A stretch of DNA of 64,000 nt from DAOUAT01 sp964551735. GTDB lineage: Bacteria > Chloroflexota > Anaerolineae > CG2-30-64-16. Below the pieces are notes generated by a model. It had not been told where the DNA came from, made no database searches, and was given only the letters and a program-made list of their open reading frames with translations. Where the stretch lies: contig CAZKEF010000025.1 in the NCBI GenBank assembly GCA_964551735.1, forward strand, positions 20,626-84,625. Reading direction: 5' to 3'. How positions within the stretch are numbered: the stretch's first letter is position 1; each line of letters opens with the position of its first letter. Position numbers and translations under genes: made by a program. Positions 44,625 through 52,929 of the stretch are shown piece by piece.

Positions 44625-45806
44625 ATGCTCTCCCTTTCCGCCACCGATACCGAGGGCCTCATCCGGCTGGCGCAAGGCTTGATCCGGACACCCAGCCTGC
44701 CCGGCGAAGAGGCTGCCGTAGCCGCGTTGCTGCGCGAGGCCATGCAGGAAAGCGGCTTTCAAGAGATCTGGACCGATCGTGCTGGCAGCGTCGTCGGCCG
44801 GTACGGCGCAGGCCGTGGCCCAAAATTGCTCATCGAAGGCCACATGGATGTTGTCGCCATCGGCAATCGCAACGCATGGACGCACGATCCCTTGGGCGGC
44901 GAAATCGAGAACGGCTACCTGTACGGCCGGGGCGCGACTGACATGAAGGCGGCGCTCGCGGCCATGGTCTACGCCGTGAAACATCTGACTGGGACCGGTG
45001 CCGCGCTGAACGGCGACCTGTACGTGGCGTTCGTCGTGCAAGAGGAGCCATGTGAGGGCATGGCCACCCGTGTACTGATCGAAGAAGAAGGGCTCCTGCC
45101 CGATTTCGTCATCCTGGGCGAGCCCACAAACCTGGGCCTCTACCGCGGCCAACGCGGCCGGGTCGAGTTGCAGGTCACAACGCACGGCCGGGCCAGCCAC
45201 GCAGCGCTGCCGCAAGAAGGCGTCAATGCGGTGTTGCTGGCGGCGCGGCTGCTCTTCGGCATCGACCTACTAGGGACGCAGCTATTGGCCGATCCGCTGA
45301 TGGGCCAGGGCAGCGTGGCCGTCACACACATCGAAAGCTCGGCCAGCAGCCTGAATTCGATCCCGGACCGCTGCGCGTTCATATTGGACCGGCGGTTGAC
45401 CCTCGGCGAGACGGAAGCGCGCGCCATCGCCGAGGTGCAACAGGTCATCCGCCGCGAGGGCGTACGTGCCGACATCGCCACCCTGGAATATCAGCTTGCC
45501 ACCTATACGGGCTATGTGGCTCACGGCCGGAAATATTACCCACCCTGGCTGCTGCCGGAAGACTCACTTCTGGCCCGGCGGGCCGCCCGTGCGCTGGAGA
45601 GAGCGCTGGGCGCTCCCCCGCGCACGGGGCTATGGCCGTTCTCCACCGACGGGGCCTACACCATGGGTGTGGCTGGCATCCCCACCATTGGGTTTGGGCC
45701 GGGTGACCCGGAACGCGCACACACGGCCGATGAGGCCGTGCGCGTCCTTGATATCGTTGCTGCGGCCCAGGGCTACGCCCAGCTTGCAGTCGAATTCCTA
45801 AAATAA
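44625..45806 (+). CDS. M20-family metallopeptidase/amidohydrolase
   Basis: A 393-residue M20 enzyme with the dinuclear zinc ligands in LLIEGHMDVVAIG, GRGATDMKAALAAM, QEEPCEGMAT, ILGEPTNL and the C-terminal GFGPGDPERAHTADE. The family includes ArgE, DapE, aminoacylases and YgeY; closest features (EPTNLGLYRGQRGRVEL) recall YgeY/ArgE-like proteins. The product is probably a cytoplasmic deacylase or dipeptidase. It lies inside the polysaccharide cluster without obvious link. Confidence 0.9.
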   Translation: MLSLSATDTEGLIRLAQGLIRTPSLPGEEAAVAALLREAMQESGFQEIWTDRAGSVVGRYGAGRGPKLLIEGHMDVVAIGNRNAWTHDPLGGEIENGYLYGRGATDMKAALAAMVYAVKHLTGTGAALNGDLYVAFVVQEEPCEGMATRVLIEEEGLLPDFVILGEPTNLGLYRGQRGRVELQVTTHGRASHAALPQEGVNAVLLAARLLFGIDLLGTQLLADPLMGQGSVAVTHIESSASSLNSIPDRCAFILDRRLTLGETEARAIAEVQQVIRREGVRADIATLEYQLATYTGYVAHGRKYYPPWLLPEDSLLARRAARALERALGAPPRTGLWPFSTDGAYTMGVAGIPTIGFGPGDPERAHTADEAVRVLDIVAAAQGYAQLAVEFLK

Positions 45807-45824
45807 CAGGCGCCGTTTCCTAGG

Positions 45825-46979
45825 ATGATGGCTTACAGCTTACCACGCATCACCATCCTCAGCGCGGATTCAGGCGGTGGACATCGCGCGGCCGCGGCGA
45901 GCCTGACCGAGGCACTGGCAGGCCGCGCGCACGTTTCCTGCATTAGCCTCTTGGATGACTATGCGCCTTTCCCGTTCAATATCTGGTCCGACTTGTACGG
46001 CCCGTTTGTGAACCTCACGCCCCAGCTCTACCGCGCGCTATATGACTACGCCGGTTCACGAGCCCGGTTGCTGCGCACAACACGCGCTGTCTACCCCCTG
46101 GTGCGCCGGCGCCTTACAGCAGCCCTGGCAGCAGAGCGCGCCGACCTGGTGATCAGCGTCCATCCGCTGCAAACCGACATCGTGCATTGGGCCCTAACCG
46201 ATTGCGGCCGCCGTGTCCCGTTCATGATCGTCGTCACCGACCCGGTGACGGCGCCGGCTGCCTGGTTCTGCCCTGAGGCGGATTGTTGCATCGTAGCCAC
46301 CGAGCCGGCACGCATCATGGCGCTGGCGTGCGGTGTGCCCCCGGAACGGGTGCGCACCATCGGGCTGCCCATCCGCGCCGCGTTCGCCGCCGCGCAGGGC
46401 CGGCCGAAACCTGAAGTGCGCAGCGAACTCGGCCTGCCAGTTGATCGGCCGCTCGTTCTGCTCACCGGAGGTGGCGCCGGCATCGGCCGCATCGCGATGC
46501 TGGCACGCGCGGTAGCACGACAGCTGGCGCATCATCCGGCCGCGCCACAAATGGCGGTCATCACCGGCCGCAACGTGGGCCTAAAACGCCAGCTGACGGC
46601 CGAAAGCTGGCCGCTGCCGTTGGCAGTGCTGGGCTTCGTGAACAACATGGCCGATTGGCTGGCCGCCAGCGATTTGCTGATCACGAAGGCCGGTCCCGGC
46701 ACTCTGGCCGAAGCTGCCTGTCTCGGCGTACCCGTGATTATCACCGACTTCATCCCCGGCCAGGAGAACGGCAACGTGGCCTGGGTGAAGGACAACGGCG
46801 CGGGCCTCTTTGAGCCCAACCCGGCGCGCGTGGCTGCGCTGGCAACCGAACTGCTGCGGCCCGGTGCAACGGCGCTGGCGCAGATGTCCCAACGCGCCCA
46901 CGCCATTGCCCGCCCCCAGGCCGCGGCCGAGATCGCTGATGCAGCGTTGGCGTTAGTACATGCGCCGCAGCACACGTAA
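45825..46979 (+). CDS. MGDG-synthase-like GT28 glycosyltransferase
   Basis: A 384-residue GT-B enzyme of the monogalactosyl/diglucosyl-diacylglycerol synthase type: ILSADSGGGHRAAAASL at the N-terminus (the SGGGH loop), VISVHPLQTDIV, VVTDPVT, LLTGGGAGIGRI and the sugar-nucleotide segment DLLITKAGPGTLAEAACLGVP. It should add hexose to diacylglycerol, producing membrane glycolipids that may also anchor surface polymers. Two ATGs (45825 and 45828) are possible. Confidence 0.92.
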   Translation: MMAYSLPRITILSADSGGGHRAAAASLTEALAGRAHVSCISLLDDYAPFPFNIWSDLYGPFVNLTPQLYRALYDYAGSRARLLRTTRAVYPLVRRRLTAALAAERADLVISVHPLQTDIVHWALTDCGRRVPFMIVVTDPVTAPAAWFCPEADCCIVATEPARIMALACGVPPERVRTIGLPIRAAFAAAQGRPKPEVRSELGLPVDRPLVLLTGGGAGIGRIAMLARAVARQLAHHPAAPQMAVITGRNVGLKRQLTAESWPLPLAVLGFVNNMADWLAASDLLITKAGPGTLAEAACLGVPVIITDFIPGQENGNVAWVKDNGAGLFEPNPARVAALATELLRPGATALAQMSQRAHAIARPQAAAEIADAALALVHAPQHT

Positions 46980-47035
46980 CCTTGCCGCACCATGCGCATC
47001 AAAGCAGCTTGTAATCATGAACAAGGAGAACGTCA

Positions 47036-47461
47036 ATGACTACCGCTAACATTACATGGGTTGAAGGGATGCAATTCGTCGCCTCGGGCGACTCGGGCCA
47101 TGCCATCGTCATAGATTCATCCGCCGATGTGGGCGGGCACGACAGCGCCGCGCGCCCCATGGAAGTCTTGTTGATGGGGCTGCTGGGCTGCACGGCTATG
47201 GATGTCATCAGCATTTTGAAGAAGAAACGCCAGCCAGTTCAGGGCTTCAGAGTTTTCGCCACAGGCGAGCGCGCCCCTGAACATCCCAAGAAATACACCA
47301 AGATCCACCTGGAATACGTGGCCTACGGCGATGTGGATCCAAAGGCGCTGGCGCGCGCGGTCGAGCTCTCGGAGACGACCTATTGCGGCGCGATCGCCAC
47401 CGTGCGCGGCGTCGCCGAGGTCACATCTAGCTATCGCGTCGAGCCGGTTGCTGCCGGTTGA
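47036..47461 (+). CDS. OsmC-family protein
   Basis: A 141-residue OsmC/YhfA-like protein with the two conserved cysteines in GLLGCTAMDVIS and ETTYCGAIATVRG. OsmC proteins reduce organic hydroperoxides with thiol chemistry; the YhfA-like subgroup is less well characterised. AAGGAG precedes the ATG. The stop overlaps the upstream frame of the TlpA-like gene, suggesting that both act in thiol redox defence. Confidence 0.93.
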   Translation: MTTANITWVEGMQFVASGDSGHAIVIDSSADVGGHDSAARPMEVLLMGLLGCTAMDVISILKKKRQPVQGFRVFATGERAPEHPKKYTKIHLEYVAYGDVDPKALARAVELSETTYCGAIATVRGVAEVTSSYRVEPVAAG

Positions 47462-47475
47462 TCTCGGGGCAAGCG

Positions 47476-48054
47476 ATGGCAAAAACAGGTAAGCCGCGCA
47501 ACCGCGATCAGAGGCAGCGGCCACTCGCGCTGGGCCTCCTGATCGCCCTCAGCCTGTTGCTCATGGCGGTTGGCGCCTGGCTCGTGCTAGACCAGCGGCA
47601 GCAGGTGGCGGAGCAAGCGCAACCCGCAGCCGCGACAGCCGCGCGGCAGGCCCCCGATTTTGTGCTGCAAACGGCCGACGGCGCGACCGTCCGGCTGAGC
47701 GACTTGCGCGGCAAAGTGGTGCTGCTCAACTTCTGGGCCACCTGGTGCCCGCCGTGCAAAGCCGAGATGCCGGATTTGAACGCGCTGCACGAAGAACATG
47801 GCGCCACGCGTGACTTCATGGTGCTCGGGATCAACATGGAGGAAAGCGCGGCCGAGGTCGCAGCTTTTGCCGGGCCGCGCAAGTTGACTTTCCCGCTGCT
47901 GCTCGACCCCGATGGGACGGTGTCAAGCGGCCTCTATGCAATCCGGTCGCTGCCGACGTCGCTGATCATCGATCGCGAAGGCAACATTCGTGACTCCTGG
48001 ATGGGGCAAATCAGCCGCGAGGCCATGGAGGCGCGGCTCCAGCAGGTGTGGTGA
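47476..48054 (+). CDS. TlpA/ResA-like membrane-anchored thioredoxin
   Basis: A 192-residue protein with an N-terminal membrane anchor (LALGLLIALSLLLMAVGAWLVL) and an extracytoplasmic thioredoxin fold: APDFVLQTADGATVRLSDLR, active site FWATWCPPCKAEMP and the cis-Pro loop RSLPTSLIIDREG. It reduces disulfides outside the membrane, for instance during cytochrome maturation. ATG 47476 is preferred over a TTG at 47458. Confidence 0.93.
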   Translation: MAKTGKPRNRDQRQRPLALGLLIALSLLLMAVGAWLVLDQRQQVAEQAQPAAATAARQAPDFVLQTADGATVRLSDLRGKVVLLNFWATWCPPCKAEMPDLNALHEEHGATRDFMVLGINMEESAAEVAAFAGPRKLTFPLLLDPDGTVSSGLYAIRSLPTSLIIDREGNIRDSWMGQISREAMEARLQQVW

Positions 48055-48082
48055 GGTAGTACAGAATCGCTGCTCGCTGCCG

Positions 48083-48146
48083 TGGAATCGAGGCTTTCAG
48101 CCGGTTTCTCGCGTCACCCACCTGACCGGCTAAAACCTCGACTCCA
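48083..48146. repeat. Palindromic repeat family 1, copy D
   Basis: TGGAATCGAGGCTTTCAGCC and GGCTAAAACCTCGACTCCA pair around a central loop of about 20 bases. It lies between the convergent TlpA-like and FemX-like genes and may also act as a transcript-end hairpin. Confidence 0.8.
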
Positions 48147-48216
48147 GGCACAAAACCTTCTATCTGTCGACAGCCCGAACTGGGAGGCAGCCAACTGCAA
48201 CGCCCGCTGTTTGACA

Positions 48217-49452
48217 TCAGGCAGCACTTGCCGCCATGCGATGCCGGCGGCGCATCATCCCTAACACCCTGGGCATGGCGACTGTGTAGGCCCAATACAG
48301 CGGCCGGCTGACCGGGTAGTCCCAGGCGCCGATGTGCGGCTCAAACCTCCCGCCAAACCCCTGCTTGAAGCGATACACGCCCCACATGGGATCGTTTTCA
48401 TCCAGCACATCGGGCGCGCCCCACCAGTCATAGCGAGTGCAGCCAGCGGCCTTCGCCCAGCGCATAGCGGCCCATTGCAAGGCATGGTTCGGCATCAGGT
48501 CACGGCTCTGCGTGGTGGATGCACCGTAGAAATACCATGCGGTCGGCCCGAAACGGAACAAGATCAGCCCGGCGACCGGCAGCCCCGCTACCTCGGCCAG
48601 CAGCAGATGCGCAGTTCCTTCGGCCATGAATCGGGCCCAAATCGTCCGGTAGTACTCGAATGGCCGCACCAGGAAGCCATCACGGCTGCCGGTCTCCTGG
48701 TACATGGCATAAAACGCCTGCAGATCATCGCCCATACCCGGCCGCACGACGACTCCGCGCCGCTCGGCCAGGCGGATGTTGTAGCGGCACTTGGGCTTCA
48801 TAGCGGCCAAAAGTGCATCCTCGTCCGCGGCCAGGTCGGAGACTACCGTGTTACGAAACTGGATCTGCTCGGCTGAGGGCTGCCAACCGCGGCGGGCCAA
48901 CAGCGCGGCGACCGCCTGGCCCATCGGCATGTCGCTGCGCACGTCAGGATCAATCTTAACGAAAATGGCGCCTACGCGCCTGGCTTCTGCCTCCAGGCGC
49001 CCGAGCATCGCGTCGGCCAACCCGCTATCCGACCAATCCAGGATCGGCCCTTTGGGCACGTAGCCGACGGCCAGAGGGAGGAGTGCGGCTACGCGTCGCA
49101 CCAGCAGCGCGGCTGCCGCCAGGGGACGCCCGACCGCCGGTGGTCTGCTCGTGCCTTCAGCGCTAAGAATGCTCCTGTGCGAAGCTGGATTCGAGGCTTC
49201 AGCCGGTCTGGTGCTCAATGGGAGAAACCGCCTGAAAACTCGGTTCCGGTCGCCCACAGCTTCATGCGCGATGGCGATGCACACCTCCTGGTCCTCTGCC
49301 TCACAGATCAACAACCGCTTTGCCCACCAACCGGTTTGCGACTTGAGCTCGCCCCAGGCCCAGCTTTGCAAAACATGAGCGCCTGGCAGCCCCAGTAGCG
49401 CATTGTCCCAACCGGTTTGCAAAGCGATCTCCATGCAGTTCGACGTAGCCAT
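48217..49452 (-). CDS. FemX/FemAB-like GNAT aminoacyltransferase with repeat-derived insert
   Basis: A 411-residue FemAB-like protein (ATG 49452) with two GNAT-like halves, including SWAWGELKSQTGWWAKRLL, VGYVPKGPILDW, KCRYNIRLAERRGVVVR, NHALQWAAMRWAKAAG and GVYRFKQGFGGRFEPHIGAW. FemX proteins add the first amino acid to the peptidoglycan cross-bridge from aminoacyl-tRNA. Compared with its tandem paralogue at 49457, it carries about 50 extra residues near position 55-110. Residues about 69-89 of that insert are encoded by palindromic repeat copy E, in frame. It starts 4 bases after the paralogue's stop, so the two form an operon. Confidence 0.88.
   Translation of the reverse strand: MATSNCMEIALQTGWDNALLGLPGAHVLQSWAWGELKSQTGWWAKRLLICEAEDQEVCIAIAHEAVGDRNRVFRRFLPLSTRPAEASNPASHRSILSAEGTSRPPAVGRPLAAAALLVRRVAALLPLAVGYVPKGPILDWSDSGLADAMLGRLEAEARRVGAIFVKIDPDVRSDMPMGQAVAALLARRGWQPSAEQIQFRNTVVSDLAADEDALLAAMKPKCRYNIRLAERRGVVVRPGMGDDLQAFYAMYQETGSRDGFLVRPFEYYRTIWARFMAEGTAHLLLAEVAGLPVAGLILFRFGPTAWYFYGASTTQSRDLMPNHALQWAAMRWAKAAGCTRYDWWGAPDVLDENDPMWGVYRFKQGFGGRFEPHIGAWDYPVSRPLYWAYTVAMPRVLGMMRRRHRMAASAA
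49185..49249. repeat. Palindromic repeat family 1, copy E (inside a FemX-like gene)
   Basis: CTGGATTCGAGGCTTCAGCC and CCGCCTGAAAACTCGGTTCC mark the two arms. The copy lies within the coding region of the FemX-like gene and is translated on the minus strand without a stop, adding a basic, Pro/Ser-rich segment. Confidence 0.8.
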
Positions 49453-49456
49453 GATG

Positions 49457-50605
49457 TCAGTTACCATCGGTCCGGCCGCGGCGGACGCGCAGCGCCAGGC
49501 GATAGAGTCCATACCCTACGCGCGATAAGGGCAGGTCCCATGCGCCGGTGTAACGCACCACGCGGCCTCCAAAACCCTGCTTAAACCGGTACACGCCCCA
49601 CAGGCCGCCCTCACCCCAACTTTCAGGCTCGGCGTAGGCCGCCGGGTTCGCTCCAACCTCGTCGGGAATGCCCCACAGATCGTAGATTGTGCAGCCCCGC
49701 GCGCACGCCCAGCGCATCGCTGCCCATTGCAACGCGTGATTGGGCATCAGATTCCGCCCCTCATCGGCCGATGCGCCCCACATATACCAGGCGCTGCGGC
49801 CCACGGCAAAGACCGCAATGGCCGCCAAGAGCCTGCCCTCGGCTTCCGCCAGTAGCCAGGTCGCCAGCCCGGCCGACACGAACAACTGACTGGCAAGGGC
49901 GTAATACGCGGCGCTATGCACCGCAAACCGGTCGCGCAAACCGGTCGCGCCCATTAGCTCCTGGATAGCTGGCAGATCGTCCAATCCGCCGACGCGTACT
50001 CTAACACCCTTCCGTTCTGCAAGCCGAATGTTATAGCGCCACTTTGGCTTCATGCGCGCCAGGAGCGCTTCTTCGTCGCCGGTCAGGTCTATGTGGATGG
50101 TGCTGAGCGGTTGGACGCGCTGCGAGCTGGGCCGGAAGCCGAGGTTCGCCAGTTGCGCGGCCAGTGCAGGCGTGTCGAGTTGCTCAGGCTCGATCTTGAG
50201 CAGCGCAGCGCGCTGCTTGTGCGCGGCCTCGCGCGCCATCGTCAGCACGGCCCGTGCCTGGGTCGGATCAGTCCAGTCCACGGCCGGGCCTTTGGGCACA
50301 TAGGCCAAAGTCTGGCCCCATGGCAAGCGGCGAAACAGGATGCTGGCCCCGCCCAAGATCGGTGCATCATCACGCGGGATAGCCCGCAGAATGACGCGCT
50401 GGCTGCGCCAGCCGAATTCGGCCTTAAGCCGCGCCCAGCGGCTGGTTTGCAGCACATGGCCATCCGGACATTCAGCCAGAAATGTGTCCCATGCCGCATC
50501 CGCGTCCACATCTGCTGCCGGCACATAGCTTGCGCGCGCCGTCACCCACACGTGTTTGGGTTCGGGAACTTCAGAATATAGCTTCTCCAGATCTGTGGGC
50601 ATCAT
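49457..50605 (-). CDS. FemX/FemAB-like GNAT aminoacyltransferase
   Basis: A 382-residue paralogue of the next gene: QTSRWARLKAEFGWRSQRVI, LAYVPKGPAVDWTDP, KWRYNIRLAERKGVRVR, NHALQWAAMRWACARG and GVYRFKQGFGGRVVRYTGAW. It has no insert and represents the normal length. The function is the same as described for FemX: non-ribosomal addition of amino acids to the lipid-linked peptidoglycan precursor. It is first in a two-gene operon. ATG 50605 or 50602 may serve as the start. Divergent from the nuclease-like gene at 50828. Confidence 0.9.
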   Translation of the reverse strand: MMPTDLEKLYSEVPEPKHVWVTARASYVPAADVDADAAWDTFLAECPDGHVLQTSRWARLKAEFGWRSQRVILRAIPRDDAPILGGASILFRRLPWGQTLAYVPKGPAVDWTDPTQARAVLTMAREAAHKQRAALLKIEPEQLDTPALAAQLANLGFRPSSQRVQPLSTIHIDLTGDEEALLARMKPKWRYNIRLAERKGVRVRVGGLDDLPAIQELMGATGLRDRFAVHSAAYYALASQLFVSAGLATWLLAEAEGRLLAAIAVFAVGRSAWYMWGASADEGRNLMPNHALQWAAMRWACARGCTIYDLWGIPDEVGANPAAYAEPESWGEGGLWGVYRFKQGFGGRVVRYTGAWDLPLSRVGYGLYRLALRVRRGRTDGN

Positions 50606-50728
50606 GCTCCAACGGACTTACTCAGCGTGCTCGTGTTGGGTTCACATTGCTTGCTCGCCTTCGGCGTCCACCAAGATGTCGGCGGCTCAGTGCCCGACGA
50701 TCGGCGCGCGCCCTGATTATACCCATGT

Positions 50729-50758
50729 TTGCAGCGTTCGCGGAAACCGTGGTATCAT
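50729..50758 (+). promoter_or_regulatory. Candidate promoter of the 50828 gene
   Basis: TTGCAG and TATCAT are separated by 18 bases, ending 69 bases before ATG 50828. Confidence 0.4.
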
Positions 50759-50827
50759 CCGTGTACAGCAACGTGCCAGGCCTGTGCTTCGGCCTCGCAC
50801 GTTCATCTCGTTTATGGTGACAGGCAC

Positions 50828-51550
50828 ATGCAGGCAAACCTGGTCAACGGCTGGCGCGAGGTGCTGGCCCGCATCATGGAAGGCTTCGACGCGGAATTGG
50901 GCGTGATCCCGGAATGGCTGGTCAATCCGGACACCAATCGGCGCCTGAAACTGGACTACCTCTACACTGACATCGCCTTTGCGATCCGTTTCATCGGCCT
51001 GGAGGGCACCCAACGTAAAGGGCGTAAGAGCGATGAGGAGGTCACGACTGAGGAAGAACGGGAGGCCGCCCGCGCTGCGGTCTGCCGGGAGCACGGCGTC
51101 ACCCTGGTAAGCATAGACCCCGACGGTGAGCCGCGCGTGGCGCTCCGCAACCTGGAAACCGGCCTGGCGCGCGCCACCGCGGCCCTGGCCCAGAACAGCA
51201 GTGTGCCCCACCCCAAAAAGCAAGGGCTGATGCCGTTGTTGAGCCTGGCGCGGCGCCGCGCGGGTGAGTTCACGACCAAGCTCGATCCCCCTGAAAAACT
51301 CAACATCTACGCCGAGATGTGGTGGGACCGGCAGGCCAACCTGGCCGCTCAGGCCCCAGCCCAAAAGGCGACAGCCAGGCCGCAGCCGTACCGCGTGGGG
51401 ATGTCGGTCTACCATGCGAAGTTCGGCCCCGGCGAGATCACGGATATCCAGCCTGATGGCAAAGATATGGCCATCACCGTCAACTTCGTCACGGCCGATG
51501 TCCGCACGTTCCTGGCCAGCCTGGTTGCAGATAAGCTCACACCGCAATAA
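50828..51550 (+). CDS. Unrecognised protein: nuclease-like N-terminus and UvrD-tail-like C-terminus
   Basis: A 240-residue protein with start MQANLVNGWREVLARIM. Residues about 35-100 (LKLDYLYTDIAFAIRFIGLEG, later REHGVTLVSIDP) have the strand pattern of Vsr/DUF559-type PD-(D/E)xK nucleases, but a complete D-ExK catalytic set is not obvious. The C-terminal 50 residues (VGMSVYHAKFGPGEITDIQPD) resemble the Tudor-like tail of UvrD/PcrA helicases, which binds RNA polymerase or nucleic acid. A role in DNA or RNA transactions is therefore plausible but unproven. The next gene begins 40 bases downstream. Confidence 0.65.
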   Translation: MQANLVNGWREVLARIMEGFDAELGVIPEWLVNPDTNRRLKLDYLYTDIAFAIRFIGLEGTQRKGRKSDEEVTTEEEREAARAAVCREHGVTLVSIDPDGEPRVALRNLETGLARATAALAQNSSVPHPKKQGLMPLLSLARRRAGEFTTKLDPPEKLNIYAEMWWDRQANLAAQAPAQKATARPQPYRVGMSVYHAKFGPGEITDIQPDGKDMAITVNFVTADVRTFLASLVADKLTPQ

Positions 51551-51590
51551 GGGTATGCCGCGAGATATCCGTTGCAGAAAGGCCGCACCC

Positions 51591-52655
51591 ATGCCTGAGC
51601 GCAGCCCCGACGATAGCCGGTCCCCGCAGCAATCCGGGGCGCGCTGGCCGATCGTCTTCCTGGATCGGTTGCCCGTGCGCTATGCCTGGGCGGCTGCAGC
51701 GATCCTGCTGTTAGGGATCGCCAGCCTGATCCTTGAGGCATGGCTGAAGGCAACAACTGGCCTTGCTGCGGACTGGCGCGAGGGGAACGCGACCCTGGTG
51801 GTCGTACTTTACATCCTCACCCATCTGCGGCTCATCAAGGATGTCAGCATCGAAGCACTGGCACAGTTGCGCGCGGCTGTCAGAATCTCCGACAACCGCT
51901 ATGAGCAGATCGCGGCGCGGCTGATCCGGCCTCGACCGTGGATCGAGGCGATGCTGGGGGTTCTGGCGTTGGCTTTGGGGGTCGTCTTTTTTGTGCTGCC
52001 GCCGGATCAACTGCGTGCGCTGCCTCATCAGACGCCGGGCGCTGTCCTGGCGTTGGCGCTGATCTTCCTTTTCTATGTCATCAGCGTGGCGCTGCTGCTC
52101 AGCCTGGTCTACACCGGTATTCGTAACGCATTTGGCCTGGCCGAACTGGCGCGGCAGCCCCTGACTGTCAATGTCTTCGATCCGGGGCCGCTGTTGGTGT
52201 TTGGCCGACTCAGTTTGCTGCACAGCCTAGCGTTCGTCGGGGTTTTCCTGATCCCGTTGGTGATCATCGGGCCGCCGCAGCAAGGGGGGGGCTGGCTGGT
52301 GATCGGCCTCTCAACGCTGAGCCTGCTAGCGTTGTTCCTGCCGCTGTGGGGCGTTCACCGGCAGATCGTCAAAGCCAGGGAGCAGGTGTTGGCAAGCATC
52401 TGCGAGGAGTTGATGGCAGTGCAGGCCGCGTTGGTCACGGGGCTGCCCAAAAATGCCGAGGCGCTGAAGACATTAGCGGAACGCGCCGAGGCGCTGAGCA
52501 CGTTTCGCAAGAACGTCCTCAGCGGGCCAAGCTGGCCCTTCCGCGATTTCAGCGCTGTTCTGCGCGCCATCACCGCAGCAGCCAGCCCGCTCATTTACCT
52601 GGTCTTAAACCAATTGATTCAAACCTATGTGTTCCCGCTATTCAGCGTCCGCTAG
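51591..52655 (+). CDS. Multi-pass membrane protein, function unknown
   Basis: A 354-residue protein with about six hydrophobic segments in two groups of two plus a later pair (AWAAAAILLLGIASLILEAW, AMLGVLALALGVVFFVLPPD, AVLALALIFLFYVISVALLL, AFVGVFLIPLVIIGPP, LVIGLSTLSLLALFLPLWG) and a C-terminal cytoplasmic helix region. No family is recognised. ATG 51591 follows GAAAGG; ATG 51555 is an alternative. It ends 9 bases before the stop of the small leader-peptide gene on the other strand, so it is the convergent neighbour of the ComQX-like pair. Confidence 0.7.
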   Translation: MPERSPDDSRSPQQSGARWPIVFLDRLPVRYAWAAAAILLLGIASLILEAWLKATTGLAADWREGNATLVVVLYILTHLRLIKDVSIEALAQLRAAVRISDNRYEQIAARLIRPRPWIEAMLGVLALALGVVFFVLPPDQLRALPHQTPGAVLALALIFLFYVISVALLLSLVYTGIRNAFGLAELARQPLTVNVFDPGPLLVFGRLSLLHSLAFVGVFLIPLVIIGPPQQGGGWLVIGLSTLSLLALFLPLWGVHRQIVKAREQVLASICEELMAVQAALVTGLPKNAEALKTLAERAEALSTFRKNVLSGPSWPFRDFSAVLRAITAAASPLIYLVLNQLIQTYVFPLFSVR

Positions 52656-52664
52656 TCCCTCGGC

Positions 52665-52901
52665 TTACCAAAAACTCAGACCATAACGCGGCCCTGACGG
52701 CTCGATCACCGCCGAGAAGTCGGCGGCCAGCCGCTCCAGATCCTCAGAGTTCAGGCTGCGGATGCGCGCGATCTGCGCGCTGTCGAGCCGATATCGCAAG
52801 CTGCGCGCAGCCTTCTCGGGATCTTCGATCAGCAACTTGCGAAAGTCGTCGCTAAACAGCGCGCGGCCGATCAGGCGATCCATCTGTGCCGATGTTGCCA
52901 T
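52665..52901 (-). CDS. Leader-type precursor peptide with C-terminal Trp (candidate RiPP/pheromone)
   Basis: A 78-residue peptide. ATG 52901 has AGGAG about 8 bases upstream. Residues 8-62 are helical with the cadence of leader peptides of the Os1348/NHLP type (RLIGRALFSDDFRKLLIEDP, then a Leu-rich SEDLERLAADFSA). The last 14 residues (VIEPSGPRYGLSFW) look unlike a leader and end with the only Trp of the protein as the final residue. The gene lies 28 bases after an isoprenyl-synthase-like gene on the same strand. This is the order and spacing of comQ-comX, whose precursor carries a Trp near the C-terminus that ComQ prenylates. Similarity to ComX itself is only in layout, not in sequence. Confidence 0.7.
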   Translation of the reverse strand: MATSAQMDRLIGRALFSDDFRKLLIEDPEKAARSLRYRLDSAQIARIRSLNSEDLERLAADFSAVIEPSGPRYGLSFW

Positions 52902-52929
52902 TTTCTCATCTCCTGCTCTCATAAAATGC

